Notes: generated by a model not told the origin, from the letters alone. A stretch of 64,000 nt of DNA from Alphaproteobacteria bacterium AO1-B (GCA_001890945.1 MLAX01000005.1:124001-188000); one strand, 5' to 3'. Positions 26,198-35,966 are shown, numbered from the stretch's first letter. Numbers and translations are program-made.

Positions 26198-27247
26198 GTG
26201 TCTTCTGATACTGCCGCCGGAAAAACACCAAGCAAACGTAAGTACCTTCTTCTGATCGGGGTCATCGTCATCGTGGTTGCCGGTTGGTCCGGAGCCTGGG
26301 CTTATGGACGCACTGTCCTGGCTGATCAGCTGGACATGCAATTCGGCCGGTTCTCCGAGCAAGGGACAGAAGTCACGTGTAGTGACCTGACGATCGGCGG
26401 TTATCCATGGCGCTACGAAATCCGCTGTGATGACTTGAAATCACTTGGTTTGTCCGGCAGCGAAAGTGCCGTGGGCGGTCTGACCGCAGTCGCGCTGGTC
26501 TACAATCCCTGGCATGTCATTTTCGAGGCCGCAACACCGGCAGCCGTATCGTTGCCTCTGGCGGGTATTTCCGGCGAATTGACCTGGGAAACAGCTCGAG
26601 CCAGCGCCAGATATTCCACCGAAGCGCTCGGAAAGGTCGATGTTGTTGTTACCAAGCCGGCTTTGAGAGTTCAAAACCCTGCCGCCGAAGCACGGGTCGT
26701 GTCCGAAAAGGCCGAATTTCATTTGCGTCCGTCGCCAGAGACGACCGGTGCAGTCGATGGGTTTTTCTCCATTGATGGCCTGATGGTGGAACAGCTGCCG
26801 TCACTGACCAATCCGGTGGATGCACGGATGCATCTACAGGTCCTCAATGGCGCACCGTTGTTGTCTGGTGCCGACCTGCGCTCGCTTGTGCTGGCAAATG
26901 GCGGCGAATTGCCAGTGCGATTGGTCTTGGCCGAAGTGGCGCTAGGCGCGAGCCGTTTTGGCGGTAGGGGCGATCTGACTGTGAACGGGGCCGGGGCTTT
27001 GTCCGGCACATTGACGCTTACCCTCGTTCAACCTGGCGACATGCTGAACTCCATCCGGCCACTCTTTCCGCCGAACAGCAATGAATTCAGTATTGTAGAA
27101 AGCCTGTTGTCCAGTCTTCAACCGACTGGAACGGACCATCACGGTGATCCCGCGATCGAGATACCGCTTTTGATCGACAACGGTCTGATGCGGATGGGAT
27201 TTGTCACGCTTGGCCGGATCCCGCCCCTGTTTCAGGCGGGATCCTGA
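26198..27247 (+). CDS. DUF2125 membrane-anchored protein
   Basis: This 349-aa protein has an N-terminal signal-anchor helix (YLLLIGVIVIVVAGWSGAWA, about residues 15-34). A long beta-rich periplasmic domain of the DUF2125 family follows, including CSDLTIGGYPWRYEIRCDDL with two Cys. The family is found in alphaproteobacteria and has no known function. GAAGGAG precedes the GTG start. It is divergent from the gamma-glutamylcyclotransferase gene and its 3' end forms a perfect hairpin just before the stop. Confidence 0.85.
   Translation: MSSDTAAGKTPSKRKYLLLIGVIVIVVAGWSGAWAYGRTVLADQLDMQFGRFSEQGTEVTCSDLTIGGYPWRYEIRCDDLKSLGLSGSESAVGGLTAVALVYNPWHVIFEAATPAAVSLPLAGISGELTWETARASARYSTEALGKVDVVVTKPALRVQNPAAEARVVSEKAEFHLRPSPETTGAVDGFFSIDGLMVEQLPSLTNPVDARMHLQVLNGAPLLSGADLRSLVLANGGELPVRLVLAEVALGASRFGGRGDLTVNGAGALSGTLTLTLVQPGDMLNSIRPLFPPNSNEFSIVESLLSSLQPTGTDHHGDPAIEIPLLIDNGLMRMGFVTLGRIPPLFQAGS
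27216..27244. other. Perfect hairpin at the 3' end of the DUF2125 gene
   Basis: GGATCCCGCC (27216-27225) pairs with GGCGGGATCC (27235-27244) around a nine-base loop. It ends directly before the TGA of the gene and lies 14 bp from the convergent acetyltransferase stop. There is no T-run, so it may protect transcript ends rather than terminate by itself. Confidence 0.6.
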
Positions 27248-27257
27248 AGCCGATGGA

Positions 27258-27719
27258 TCAGTCGCCGGCAATCCGATCGATCGGAATGACGTAGCTTTTG
27301 CGGTGATCCGGTTCTGCGATCTTTTCATAGAGTGCGACCGCTGGCGTGTTTTTGCCCGGGACAATCCAGCGCAGGTGCAGCCAACCTCGGCTTTGACCTT
27401 CACTCACCAGCGTTTCGATGAGTTTCCGGCCAATACCCTGATTGCGATGATCGGGATGGACATAGATGTCATCCAGCTGGCCGATCCGGAGGCCTGTGAT
27501 CAGTTCTGGCAAGTCGAAATAGACTGCAAACCCGATCAGCGCATCGCCGTTGAACGCGCCAAGTACCTCTGCGGTTTTGTCGCCGAGGATCCGTTCGGCA
27601 TAGAACTCGTCAGGCCGGCGCGGTGCGCCGCGCTTCAAGGCCTGTGCATTTTCGGCAATGAGCGGGGCAAGCTGATGGGCGTCATCCAGCCCGAGAGCCT
27701 TGATTTCCGTCTTGCTCAT
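27258..27719 (-). CDS. GNAT-family N-acetyltransferase
   Basis: The protein (153 aa) is a single GNAT domain. The acetyl-CoA pyrophosphate-binding motif is HPDHRNQGIGRKLIETLV, preceded by the strand LDDIYVHP and followed by LRWIVPGKNTPAVALYEKI, all typical. The substrate cannot be inferred. GGAG lies before the ATG. The gene converges with the DUF2125 gene and is divergent from the CoA-ester lyase gene. Confidence 0.9.
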   Translation of the reverse strand: MSKTEIKALGLDDAHQLAPLIAENAQALKRGAPRRPDEFYAERILGDKTAEVLGAFNGDALIGFAVYFDLPELITGLRIGQLDDIYVHPDHRNQGIGRKLIETLVSEGQSRGWLHLRWIVPGKNTPAVALYEKIAEPDHRKSYVIPIDRIAGD

Positions 27720-28020
27720 GAAATCTCCGGAGATAAGGAACAGAAGAGACGCCCAACATGTCCAAAAGGCGTTCGGTGATCAAGGACTTGAGTCAAAATA
27801 GCCTGATGGTCGTTTATTTTTCCGGAAATCATGATTTCATCTGCCCAAATCAAGGGGGCGAAAGGAAGGTTTCAATTCGGAGCCCACGCTCTGGCCGCTC
27901 AATCTGCCCTTTCAGAAATCCGCGCCGGGTACCGCTGCGGAGTGAGCCAAAAGGCGAGTGGATTCCACTGATCGTTGCCGTTAGCGTGCTGCGCAGCAAC
28001 AAGAACCACGGACGCCTTTC
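27720..28020. other. Divergent promoter region, no gene seen
   Basis: These 301 bp separate the acetyltransferase and CoA-lyase genes. A frame open across part of it has no family resemblance or ribosome site and was not called. The main structure is a 14-bp palindrome at 27825-27838, listed separately. Confidence 0.5.
27825..27838. promoter_or_regulatory. 14-bp palindrome, candidate operator
   Basis: GAAATCATGATTTC is a perfect palindrome with no spacer, in the divergent region between the acetyltransferase and CoA-ester lyase genes and preceded by TTTATTTTTCC. It is of the size expected for a dimeric regulator site. No regulator gene is adjacent, so the protein is unknown. Confidence 0.35.
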
Positions 28021-28905
28021 ATGAGTGAGACTTTCAAGCCCCGCCGCTCCGCCCTGTACATGCCGGGGTCCAATGCCCGCGCGCTCGAAAAAGCGAAAAC
28101 CCTTGATGTGGACTGCCTGCTTCTGGATCTCGAAGATGCAGTGGCGCCAGATGCAAAAGAAACAGCGCGTCAGCAGATCGTGACTGCGGTCTCGGAAGGC
28201 GGATATGGCGAGCGGGAAGTGGTCATCCGGATCAATGGTCTGGACACTGTCTGGGGCGATGACGATCTGAAGGCTGCCGTCAAAGCAAATCCGGATGCGA
28301 TCCTCGTTCCCAAGGTGAATGGCCCGGCTGATCTGCAAAAAGTCGCTCATCTTTTGTCGATGCATGGCGCGTCGAGCTCAATCCAGCTTTGGGCGATGAT
28401 GGAAACGCCAGAAGCCATGCTCAATGCCGGTGCGATTGGCGCCTGCGGGCGGGATCCGGAAGTCCGCCTGTCCTGCTTTGTCATGGGCACCAATGATCTG
28501 GCCAAGGAAACACGCGCGCGGTTGGCACCGGGCCGAGCGGTCATGATGCCGTGGCTGATGACCTGTGTCGCGGCGGCGCGGGCTGGTGGGATCGACATCC
28601 TTGACGGCGTCTACAACGCATTTCAGGACGAGGAAGGCTTTGCCATAGAATGTGCGCAGGGCGCTGAAATGGGGATGGACGGTAAGACGCTGATCCATCC
28701 AAAACAGATCGGGTCCTGCCACGCGGCGTTCAGCCCGACTGAGGACGAAGTGGCTTGGGCACGCAAGATCAACGAGATATTTGACCTTCCTGAAAATGCA
28801 TCGAAAGGCGCAATTCAGGTGGACGGTAAGATGGTCGAACGGCTACATGCGGACATGGGTAAGCGGGTGATTGCGATTGCTGACGCCATCGCGACCCGCT
28901 CATAG
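28021..28905 (+). CDS. HpcH/HpaI aldolase (CitE-like CoA-ester lyase)
   Basis: The protein (294 aa) belongs to the citrate lyase beta/malyl-CoA lyase family: TIM-barrel Mg-dependent enzymes that cleave or form acyl-CoA esters. Visible features are RRSALYMPGSNARALEKA (CoA site), LLLDLEDAVAPD (metal-binding Glu/Asp), MMETPEA and MGTNDLAKETRA. Specificity among malyl-, methylmalyl- and citramalyl-CoA cannot be assigned, so no symbol is given. It is followed by a small DUF1737 gene. Confidence 0.9.
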   Translation: MSETFKPRRSALYMPGSNARALEKAKTLDVDCLLLDLEDAVAPDAKETARQQIVTAVSEGGYGEREVVIRINGLDTVWGDDDLKAAVKANPDAILVPKVNGPADLQKVAHLLSMHGASSSIQLWAMMETPEAMLNAGAIGACGRDPEVRLSCFVMGTNDLAKETRARLAPGRAVMMPWLMTCVAAARAGGIDILDGVYNAFQDEEGFAIECAQGAEMGMDGKTLIHPKQIGSCHAAFSPTEDEVAWARKINEIFDLPENASKGAIQVDGKMVERLHADMGKRVIAIADAIATRS

Positions 28906-28924
28906 ACAATTCAGAGAGTGCCGC

Positions 28925-29128
28925 ATGAAACTTTATCGCTTCATCACCAATGTCGACAGCAGCGAATTCTGCCACCGGGTCACCGAAGCGCTCAACAAGG
29001 GCTGGGAACTCAGCGGATCCTCGTCCCTGACCTATGACGCGACCAAGGGTGAAACCATCTGCGGCCAGGCCGTGACGAAAGAAGTCGATGGTGAGTATTC
29101 CCGGGACATCAAGCTCGGCGACTACTAA
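28925..29128 (+). CDS. DUF1737 small protein
   Basis: This 67-aa protein matches DUF1737: MKLYRFITNVDSSEFCHRVT, then EALNKGWELSGSSSLTYD. Function is unknown. The start at 28925 is the ATG that leaves a typical N-terminus; the frame is open further upstream into the lyase gene. Its last four bases overlap the convergent ATP-grasp gene, with TAA on one strand and TAG on the other. Confidence 0.85.
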   Translation: MKLYRFITNVDSSEFCHRVTEALNKGWELSGSSSLTYDATKGETICGQAVTKEVDGEYSRDIKLGDY

Positions 29129-30129
29129 GGGCTTTTGCCTGTGAGCGCGTCGAGGACGCGCTCATAAACCCTTGTAACCTTCGCAAGGTCTTCCGTGCCC
29201 TGAGCGGCATACCGGTTGAGCCCAGGCGCTACATTGACCTCCAGAACCGCGTAACGGCTTCCAGTTTTTTCAGGGTTTTCTGCGATCAGGTCGATGCCTG
29301 CATAGCGCAGACCAAGGTTTCCGCAGATCGAAACTGCAGTCTGTTTCAGATCATCCGCAACGCTGTTCGTGATGTCCCTGGCTTTTGCTCCGGCGGACAA
29401 ATTTTTGTTCGGCAAAAGCTCGACCGTTTGTCCTTTCTCCGGAATGGACGCGGGGCCAAGACCTTGCCGAGCGAGTTCAGGTTCAACACGCGGATCGCGG
29501 AAATTCAGGCCGGCGACACTGAAGGCAAGTTGTTCGACCGTCCGTTCGCCGTCTCCTTCCACCTGAACTGGTTGGCGGTCCAGTGCCAGTAAAACCTTTC
29601 CATCCAGAACTAGGATCCTGAGATCTGCTCCCTCGACGGCTTTTTGGACGAGAAGTGAGGAATGCCGCATCAGGAGATCGGTCAGGGCGTGCTGAAGGTC
29701 TGCCTGTTTGTCCAGGCGCACCACATCCTCTCCCTCCTGTCCGCTGTTCGGTTTGACGAAAACCGGATATCCGACAGTTACAGCGAACTGCAGAGCGTCC
29801 TCGGCCGAGTGCATCTTCGCGGCAATCCCGGGCTTATGAACCCGCAGGCTTGCCAAGACGTCAGAGCCATGAACCAGCATGCTGTCCGGGACAGTAAAGC
29901 CGTCGCGTTTCAAAAAGCCGAGTGTGTAAGCCTTGTCGTCTGCGATTTCGGCAGCGCCGAGCGGGTTGAGATCGAAGTGGGTTCCGCGAAAGAAGCGGCG
30001 GCGTCCGTCGGCAAGCTCTATATAGCCCGCCTGCCCTGATCCTTCGTCACAAATGAGCGACAAGCCATGCCGGTCGCAGTAGTCGGCAAAGATCCTGCGG
30101 ACCAAAGGAAGGGACGGCGTTTTTTCCAT
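29125..30129 (-). CDS. ATP-grasp carboxylate-amine ligase-like protein
   Basis: The protein (334 aa) is a stand-alone ATP-grasp enzyme resembling the ATP-binding part of cyanophycin synthetase and GshAB. It shows KAYTLGFLKRDGFTVPDS, the ATP-lysine strand YPVFVKPNSGQEGEDVVRL, and the C-terminal Mg-binding strand YAGIDLIAENPE...VLEVNVAPG. Such enzymes join an acid to an amine using ATP; the substrates are unknown. AGGA precedes the ATG at 30129. It is the last gene of the aminotransferase-ftsK-lolA series, 28 bp after lolA. Confidence 0.8.
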   Translation of the reverse strand: MEKTPSLPLVRRIFADYCDRHGLSLICDEGSGQAGYIELADGRRRFFRGTHFDLNPLGAAEIADDKAYTLGFLKRDGFTVPDSMLVHGSDVLASLRVHKPGIAAKMHSAEDALQFAVTVGYPVFVKPNSGQEGEDVVRLDKQADLQHALTDLLMRHSSLLVQKAVEGADLRILVLDGKVLLALDRQPVQVEGDGERTVEQLAFSVAGLNFRDPRVEPELARQGLGPASIPEKGQTVELLPNKNLSAGAKARDITNSVADDLKQTAVSICGNLGLRYAGIDLIAENPEKTGSRYAVLEVNVAPGLNRYAAQGTEDLAKVTRVYERVLDALTGKSP

Positions 30130-30157
30130 TGTCCTGCAGGATTGCGCTTCGTTGAAG

Positions 30158-30796
30158 TTACTGGCGTGAATTTGCCAGGTAGTCGATCTTGAAGAGATCC
30201 GGATTGGTCGGACCGTTCGAGACAACATTGTAGACGGCGACCGACGTATCGTATCCCTGCTGATCAGTCACGGTCCATTGCTTGAGCGCATAGTCTTTTG
30301 CGTCAAAGATCAGGGTCAGGGTTCCGGAGTTGAACTTGGTCTTGTCGAAGATCGTCACCGTGACGAGATCTTCTTCCACGAGCACATTCGTCACGTTGGT
30401 GTCTTGTTGGAGATCAATGGAATCCGACAGAAGAAAGCGCAACGGCGTTTGTCCAAGCGGCCAGATATCTTGCGTGTTCAGCTTTCGGTCCCGCACCGAT
30501 ACCGACTTGCCGTCGGCCACGATGTCCAGCACCGAAGGCTTGTTGTAATAGAATCGGACCTTGCCGGGGCGCGCCATATAGAACTTCCCATCCGACTGGC
30601 TCCCGTCCGGACCAAACTGGATGAAGTCGCCGTGCATGGTCTTCACGGAGTTGAAATACGCGTTCAGATCCTGAAGGGTCTGCTGTTCCTGATCGCTCAA
30701 GGCCAGAGCCGGGGCGGTCATGGCAGCGGCCATTGCCAGAGCGACGACCGGACGGATTGTTGACTTGGCGATGCGGGAAACGAAGCGTGTCAGCAT
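30158..30796 (-). CDS. lolA: LolA-family outer-membrane lipoprotein carrier
   Basis: The protein (212 aa) has a cleavable signal peptide (basic start, hydrophobic core, cut near APALALS) and the LolA fold. This includes LQDLNAYFNSVKTMHGDFIQ, GKFYMARPGKVRFYYNKP and VLDIVADGKSVSVRD. LolA carries lipoproteins released by LolCDE across the periplasm. Position immediately downstream of ftsK is conserved widely in proteobacteria and supports the assignment. Confidence 0.9.
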   Translation of the reverse strand: MLTRFVSRIAKSTIRPVVALAMAAAMTAPALALSDQEQQTLQDLNAYFNSVKTMHGDFIQFGPDGSQSDGKFYMARPGKVRFYYNKPSVLDIVADGKSVSVRDRKLNTQDIWPLGQTPLRFLLSDSIDLQQDTNVTNVLVEEDLVTVTIFDKTKFNSGTLTLIFDAKDYALKQWTVTDQQGYDTSVAVYNVVSNGPTNPDLFKIDYLANSRQ

Positions 30797-30880
30797 GATT
30801 CAAAGTCCTAATCTGGTGCTAGGTTCAACCGTTTCATCTTAACTAGGAAGTGTCTATGGCGAACCTTGGGCGGACGAGGA

Positions 30881-33652
30881 TCAGAAATCCTCATCCAACC
30901 CGTTTTGCACCAGAATTTCACGTTTACCGGCATGGTTGGCAGCGCTGATCAAGCCTTCCTGCTCCATGCGCTCAATAAGCGACGCAGCCCGGTTGTAGCC
31001 GATCGACAGACGCCGTTGGACATAGGAAGTAGAAGCTTTCTTGTCTTTCAGAACAATTGCAACGGCCCGGTCATAAAGATCGTTGCTGTCTCCGCTGCCG
31101 GAGGCCGCGCCACCGTCATAAGGACTGTCGGCAGATTCATCTTCTTCCGTCACAGCTTCCAGATATTGCGGCGTACCCTGAACCTTGAGGTGTTTGACGA
31201 CTTCCTCCACTTCGTCATCAGAGACGAAAGGCCCGTGAACACGCTGGATCCGGCCGCCACCGGCCATAAACAGCATATCACCCATACCGAGCAGCTGTTC
31301 CGCGCCCATTTCGCCCAGAATTGTCCGGCTGTCGATCTTCGATGTGACCTGGAAGGAAATCCGGGTCGGGAAGTTCGCCTTGATGGTGCCCGTGATGACA
31401 TCGACGGACGGACGCTGCGTTGCCATGATCAAGTGGATACCTGCGGCACGGGCCATCTGCGCAAGGCGCTGGATCGCGCCTTCAATGTCCTTGCCGGCCA
31501 CCATCATCAGGTCGGCCATTTCATCGACGATGACGACGATATACGGCATCGTCTCCAGCGGCAGCTGTTCTTCCTCGTAGATCGGCTCTCCCGTATCCCG
31601 ATCAAATCCGGTCTGGACGGTGCGGGTCATCTCCTCGCCCTTTTCCAGGGCCTGCTTGATCCGGGTGTTGTAGCCGTCGATGTTGCGGACGCCCATCTTG
31701 GACATCTTCTTATAGCGGTCCTCCATCTCGCGGACGGTCCACTTTAGCGCAACAACGGCCTTTTTCGGGTCGGTCACAACCGGGGTCAGAAGATGCGGAA
31801 TGCCGTCATAGATCGACAATTCGAGCATTTTTGGATCGATCATGATCATCTTGCACTGGTCCGGTGTCAGCCGGTACAGCAGCGACAGGATCATCGTGTT
31901 TATGGCGACCGACTTACCTGACCCGGTCGTACCGGCAACGAGCAAGTGCGGCATGCGGGCAAGATCGGCAACCACACCTTCACCGTTGATCGTCTTGCCG
32001 AGGCCAAGTGCCAGCTTGGATTTCGATTTCTCGAAGTCCTGAGCGGCGAGCATTTCGCGCAAGTAAACGGTTTCACGGCGTGCATTTGGCAGTTCGATGC
32101 CGATGGCGTTCTTGCCGGGGATGACCGCAACACGGGCAGAAATCGCGCTCATGGAGCGGGCAATGTCATCTGCCAGACCAATGACCCGGGACGACTTGAT
32201 ACCGGGTGCGGGTTCCAGTTCGTAGAGTGTGACAACCGGGCCCGGGCGCACTTCAATGATTTCGCCGCGCACTCCGAAGTCTTCCAGAACCCCTTCCAGA
32301 ATACGGGCATTTTGTTCCAGAGCATCCGCAGAAAGACCTGGAACCTTGCCGGCGGCCTTGGCTTCTGCAAGCAGGCGCAGCGGCGGCAATTCGTACTCTT
32401 CTGGGGCACCGAGGAAAGAGGGCTGCGCTTCCTCTATCGCGCGTTTGCTCTGTTTTGGTTTTGGAGCTGGTGGAATCACGCGGCCGGCCGGTGCGGGTTG
32501 AGCAGCTGCTCGTCCCGAAGGTGCGGGAGTTGGTTCTGGGGCTGCAATACCAACCGGTCTTGGTGTTTCACCCGGCAGCGGCTCGCCGGAGACCGGGCCT
32601 TTGTCGATCAGGAAATCGTCTGGGCCGAAGTCCTCACCGTCCTCGCCGAAGGGGTCATCCAGATCATGGGCGTCGGGCTCAGTCATGTGACCGCGCTCGT
32701 AGAATTCGTCCAGACCGTCATCGTCTTCCGGCATCAAACGGCCTGTGAGTGCTCGGCGGAACGATTGCAGACGGCTCTTCTGAGCAGGTTCTTCCGGCTC
32801 GTAGTCATCGTGCTCGTCGATACCGTCCCAGTCCTCATCGTCTTCATGGACGGGCGCGCGTTTCAAGCCGGTCATCCGGCGGACCTGTGTCACCGCCAAA
32901 AGGCCGATGTGGCTGACTTGTCCCGCAAAAGCCGTCGCCATCAGAGACAAGCGGCTTTCGCCTTCCTCCTCATCATCAAGGCCGAGATCGTCTTCGATGG
33001 ATTTGCCATGTCCGGCCGGGGCCCTGCGTGGCTCGATATGATCTACAGGTTCTCCTGCGCGGCCCAGCCAACCGGCCGAAGCAAGGAGGAGAAGACCGGC
33101 CGGAACGCCGAGACCAAGGCCGCCAATGATTGTTGCAGCGCCGCTCGTCAGGTTGCCGGTTAAAATAGCTGGGACACCGTGGATCATGTCTCCCAGAAAA
33201 CCGCCAAGGCCTGTCGGCAACGGCCAGCTTTGCGGAACGGGAAGCGCCGCCAACGCGCCAGCCGAAAGCCCGGATCCGAGAACCCAATAAAAGAGACGCT
33301 TGCGGCCGATGCCGAGGGCATGGCCGGTCAAGAGCCGCCAGCCCCATAACACCAGGGGAACGAGGAAAACAGCTGTTGCAAGGCCAATCGTCTGCATCAA
33401 GACGTCGGCAACAATTGCGCCTGGAGCGCCGAGCGCATTGCGCACAGGTCCACCCGTCGCATGGTTCAGGCTCGGATCATTAACGGACCAGGTTGCAAGG
33501 GCGGCTGCGAGGGCCGCCGCAATGGAGATGATCCCGAGGCCAGCCGCACCGGTCAGGTTCCGTCTTAGAAAACGCTTGGCCGGACTTTCCGTGTCCAGAA
33601 GATCGACTGCGGACCGGCGGCCCGATCCGCGCACTGCACTGGCCCGTCTCAT
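30881..33652 (-). CDS. ftsK: DNA translocase FtsK
   Basis: This 923-aa protein pumps DNA during chromosome segregation at the division septum. It has about four N-terminal helices (residues 35-210), then a long acidic and Pro-rich linker. The RecA-like motor follows: Walker [17 protein letters not shown] and Walker [17 protein letters not shown]. The C-terminal gamma winged helix is [21 protein letters not shown], which reads KOPS-type polarity sequences in relatives. The ATG overlaps the stop of the preceding aminotransferase gene by four bases. Confidence 0.96.
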   Translation of the reverse strand: MRRASAVRGSGRRSAVDLLDTESPAKRFLRRNLTGAAGLGIISIAAALAAALATWSVNDPSLNHATGGPVRNALGAPGAIVADVLMQTIGLATAVFLVPLVLWGWRLLTGHALGIGRKRLFYWVLGSGLSAGALAALPVPQSWPLPTGLGGFLGDMIHGVPAILTGNLTSGAATIIGGLGLGVPAGLLLLASAGWLGRAGEPVDHIEPRRAPAGHGKSIEDDLGLDDEEEGESRLSLMATAFAGQVSHIGLLAVTQVRRMTGLKRAPVHEDDEDWDGIDEHDDYEPEEPAQKSRLQSFRRALTGRLMPEDDDGLDEFYERGHMTEPDAHDLDDPFGEDGEDFGPDDFLIDKGPVSGEPLPGETPRPVGIAAPEPTPAPSGRAAAQPAPAGRVIPPAPKPKQSKRAIEEAQPSFLGAPEEYELPPLRLLAEAKAAGKVPGLSADALEQNARILEGVLEDFGVRGEIIEVRPGPVVTLYELEPAPGIKSSRVIGLADDIARSMSAISARVAVIPGKNAIGIELPNARRETVYLREMLAAQDFEKSKSKLALGLGKTINGEGVVADLARMPHLLVAGTTGSGKSVAINTMILSLLYRLTPDQCKMIMIDPKMLELSIYDGIPHLLTPVVTDPKKAVVALKWTVREMEDRYKKMSKMGVRNIDGYNTRIKQALEKGEEMTRTVQTGFDRDTGEPIYEEEQLPLETMPYIVVIVDEMADLMMVAGKDIEGAIQRLAQMARAAGIHLIMATQRPSVDVITGTIKANFPTRISFQVTSKIDSRTILGEMGAEQLLGMGDMLFMAGGGRIQRVHGPFVSDDEVEEVVKHLKVQGTPQYLEAVTEEDESADSPYDGGAASGSGDSNDLYDRAVAIVLKDKKASTSYVQRRLSIGYNRAASLIERMEQEGLISAANHAGKREILVQNGLDEDF

Positions 33653-34872
33653 GCCTTGTCTCCCAACCAGTTTGCCACACGCTCAAGAGCGACTTCCGTC
33701 TGCGCGAGGGGCGCCACCAACCCCGCGCGGATGTAACTCCGGCCCGGATTGCTGCCGTCTGATTGATCAGATGCCAGATAGCTGCCCGGCAGGACCTTCA
33801 CGCCTGTGTCGCGCCAAAGGGCCTGTGTGACGGAAACACCGTCTCCCCACTTTCCGACATTGAGCCAGAGAAAGAACCCAGCCTCGGTTGTTACAGGGCC
33901 GAGGATTGGACCAAGGAGGCGCTCTGCGGCTTCATATTTCTCGTTATAAAGCCGCCGGTTTTCCTCAACATGGGCTTCGTCGCGATAGGCGCGGACCGCG
34001 ACGGCCTGCGCCGGCAAGGGCACTTGTGGCGCTGCGAGACCGCGGAATTTTGCCCATTTCTTCAGGAAAACAGGATCGCCGGCTGCAAATCCGCACCGCA
34101 GCCCGGCAAGATTGGAGCGCTTCGACAGGGAATTCAAAACAACGATATTGGAAAAATCCGTGCCCATGCGATGCGCGGCTTCCAGAACGCCCGGGGGCGG
34201 GGTTGTCCGGTAGATTTCCGAATAGCACTCGTCTGCGAAGATCATGAAGCGGTGCTTGCGGGCCAAGCCGATCAGTTTCTGCCAGTATTCCAGCGTCGCG
34301 ACCGAGCCTTCCGGATTGGTCGGGGACGCAACGTAAAAGGCGACAGTCCGGTCCAGAAGCGCCGGTTCCAGGCCGTCCAGGTCCGGCAGGAACTGGTGCT
34401 CGGAAACCGCATCCAGAAGAACGGTCTCGCCATCTGCGACATGAGCTGCGGCCGCGTAGGTCTGATAGAAAGGGTTCGGCAGAATGACAGCCGGATGGTC
34501 CAGTCCCTTGTCCAGTTGATCGCGGGCGGCAATTGCCCCGAATGAAAGGCCTTCACGGGAGCCGTTCAGCGGCAGGACGCCAAAATCCGGGTCAATGGTG
34601 CCGTTCAGGCCATAGCGCTTGTCGAGCCAGCCCGCGATCGTGCTGCGGAACTCCGGTGTGCCGTTGATCGGGGGATAGCGGCGGAAATCAGCCATGTTTT
34701 CCGCCAGCACTTCAGCCGTGAAATCTGGTATCGGATGCTGGGGCTCACCGATCGTCATCATTATCGGTTCAAGGCCCGGAGTTTGCCCGTCAAGCAAGTC
34801 GGCAAGGCGTTGGAAAGGGTTGGAACCCGGCAGCGCGGCGCCGCGCTTGTAGGTGGTCTGGCTGGCAGTCAT
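33649..34872 (-). CDS. Class I/II aminotransferase
   Basis: The protein (407 aa) is a PLP fold-type I aminotransferase. The PLP lysine is in [16 protein letters not shown], the cofactor-binding [13 protein letters not shown] and SPTNPEGS segments are present, and the substrate Arg is in [24 protein letters not shown] is the usual N-terminal motif. It may be a succinyldiaminopimelate transaminase (DapC-like), which would fit its conserved position before ftsK, but the activity is not shown by sequence. Its stop overlaps the ftsK start. Confidence 0.88.
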   Translation of the reverse strand: MTASQTTYKRGAALPGSNPFQRLADLLDGQTPGLEPIMMTIGEPQHPIPDFTAEVLAENMADFRRYPPINGTPEFRSTIAGWLDKRYGLNGTIDPDFGVLPLNGSREGLSFGAIAARDQLDKGLDHPAVILPNPFYQTYAAAAHVADGETVLLDAVSEHQFLPDLDGLEPALLDRTVAFYVASPTNPEGSVATLEYWQKLIGLARKHRFMIFADECYSEIYRTTPPPGVLEAAHRMGTDFSNIVVLNSLSKRSNLAGLRCGFAAGDPVFLKKWAKFRGLAAPQVPLPAQAVAVRAYRDEAHVEENRRLYNEKYEAAERLLGPILGPVTTEAGFFLWLNVGKWGDGVSVTQALWRDTGVKVLPGSYLASDQSDGSNPGRSYIRAGLVAPLAQTEVALERVANWLGDKA

Positions 34873-35043
34873 TTAAGATCCGGCAGTCGTTACGCAAAAC
34901 GTTTGCCCGACCCTATCCCGTCCTTGGTAAATCTCTTATTAACCAAGCAGAATATCGCCGCCAATCTGCATGCGATTGCCACATTATAAAGGATCCACTA
35001 GGGTCCAATGCTTGGATTTCACACGCGGGTCTATGGATTTAAT

Positions 35044-35706
35044 ATGTCGGGAAAAAACCCCCTCTCCGTCGTTTGTTTCGGTGATTCGCTCACTTGGGGG
35101 TTTGTGCCGGGAACAAAGACCCGTTACGGCCACGACGAGCGCTGGACACGCCTCCTGCAAAAGGAACTTGGCTCTGACTATTATGTCATCGAAGAGGGCG
35201 TAAACGGGCGGACAACTGTTTTCGAAGACCCTGCCCGCGGCGACAAAAACGGTCTTGAGCACTTGGCAACTGTGCGAAAGACGCACATGCCAATCGACAT
35301 CCTGATCATCATGCTCGGAACGAATGATCTCCAGGACCGGTTTCAGATGAGCGCTGATGCGATCGGTCTTGCGATGGGCCGGCTGCTTTTCGCCGCCACG
35401 CAAGCGACCGATGATGTCGAAGGTCGCGCCCCAAAAGTACTCTTGATGTCGCCGCCGCCGCTTGGGGATTTTACGGGCAAGGAATATGCCGGCCTTTTCT
35501 CAGAAGACCACAGTGTGGCCCAGTCCAAGCTGCTGGCGGGTGTCTATGAGAAGCTGGCGGAAACCTACGGCGTTGCCTTTTTCGATACGGGCAGCGTTGT
35601 GTCCGTGAGTGACGTGGACGCGGTTCATTTGGAAGCCGAACCGCAAAAGCATCTGGCCAAGGCGATTGCGGACGAAGTGCGAAAGCTGGCAAAAGCTGCC
35701 GCCTAG
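35044..35706 (+). CDS. SGNH/GDSL-family hydrolase (arylesterase-like)
   Basis: The protein (220 aa) contains the SGNH blocks: VVCFGDSLTWGF (nucleophile Ser), EEGVNGRTT (Gly), IIMLGTNDLQDRF (Asn) and DAVHLEAE (Asp and His). It has no signal peptide, so it is probably a cytoplasmic esterase or thioesterase-like enzyme with unknown substrate. The ATG at 35044 is preferred because it leaves a typical N-terminus; an upstream ATG at 35008 is in frame. It ends by sharing a CTAG with the convergent DUF1674 gene. Confidence 0.88.
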   Translation: MSGKNPLSVVCFGDSLTWGFVPGTKTRYGHDERWTRLLQKELGSDYYVIEEGVNGRTTVFEDPARGDKNGLEHLATVRKTHMPIDILIIMLGTNDLQDRFQMSADAIGLAMGRLLFAATQATDDVEGRAPKVLLMSPPPLGDFTGKEYAGLFSEDHSVAQSKLLAGVYEKLAETYGVAFFDTGSVVSVSDVDAVHLEAEPQKHLAKAIADEVRKLAKAAA

Positions 35707-35966
35707 AAATCGACTGTTAAACCCTTGATTTCCCAATCATCATAACGCGTTGGCTCCAGGCCGCCGCGGCCGTCAACCTCCGGTGCCATGGCGTTGTGTT
35801 TGGCGTCGATTTCCTTGCGCCGGTCTTCGGCTTCTTTCAGAGCGCGCTGGGCCGCCGGGGGCAGGTCCTCGAATTTGCGTTTTGGAGCTTCGGCCACGTC
35901 TGTCTTCAGGGAGGGCACTTCGGTTGCCGTGAATTGCGCCGTTTCCGTATCTTTCGTGTCGGTCAT
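35703..35966 (-). CDS. DUF1674 / SDHAF4-type succinate dehydrogenase assembly factor
   Basis: This small soluble protein (87 aa) ends with the DUF1674 signature: a basic and acidic helix (FEDLPPAAQRALKEAEDRR), then GRGGLEPTRYDDWEIKG and the terminal VDF. In mitochondria the homologue SDHAF4 (Sdh8) binds flavinylated SdhA before it joins the complex. The same function in this bacterium is inferred by homology. It is convergent with the SGNH gene and the two stop codons share three bases. Confidence 0.88.
   Translation of the reverse strand: MTDTKDTETAQFTATEVPSLKTDVAEAPKRKFEDLPPAAQRALKEAEDRRKEIDAKHNAMAPEVDGRGGLEPTRYDDWEIKGLTVDF

Noticed and set aside
27758..28024. An 88-codon frame in the divergent region before the CoA-ester lyase gene.
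   Set aside because: No Shine-Dalgarno sequence or recognisable domain, and it overlaps the lyase start and the palindrome.
30866..33163. Long open frames on the plus strand opposite ftsK.
   Set aside because: They are antisense shadows of a gene with clear motor motifs; no ribosome sites or family resemblance.
34920..34945. A partial CtrA-like sequence (TAAA-N7-TTAAC) between the aminotransferase and SGNH genes.
   Set aside because: The first half-site does not match TTAA; single half-sites are common in AT-rich spacers.
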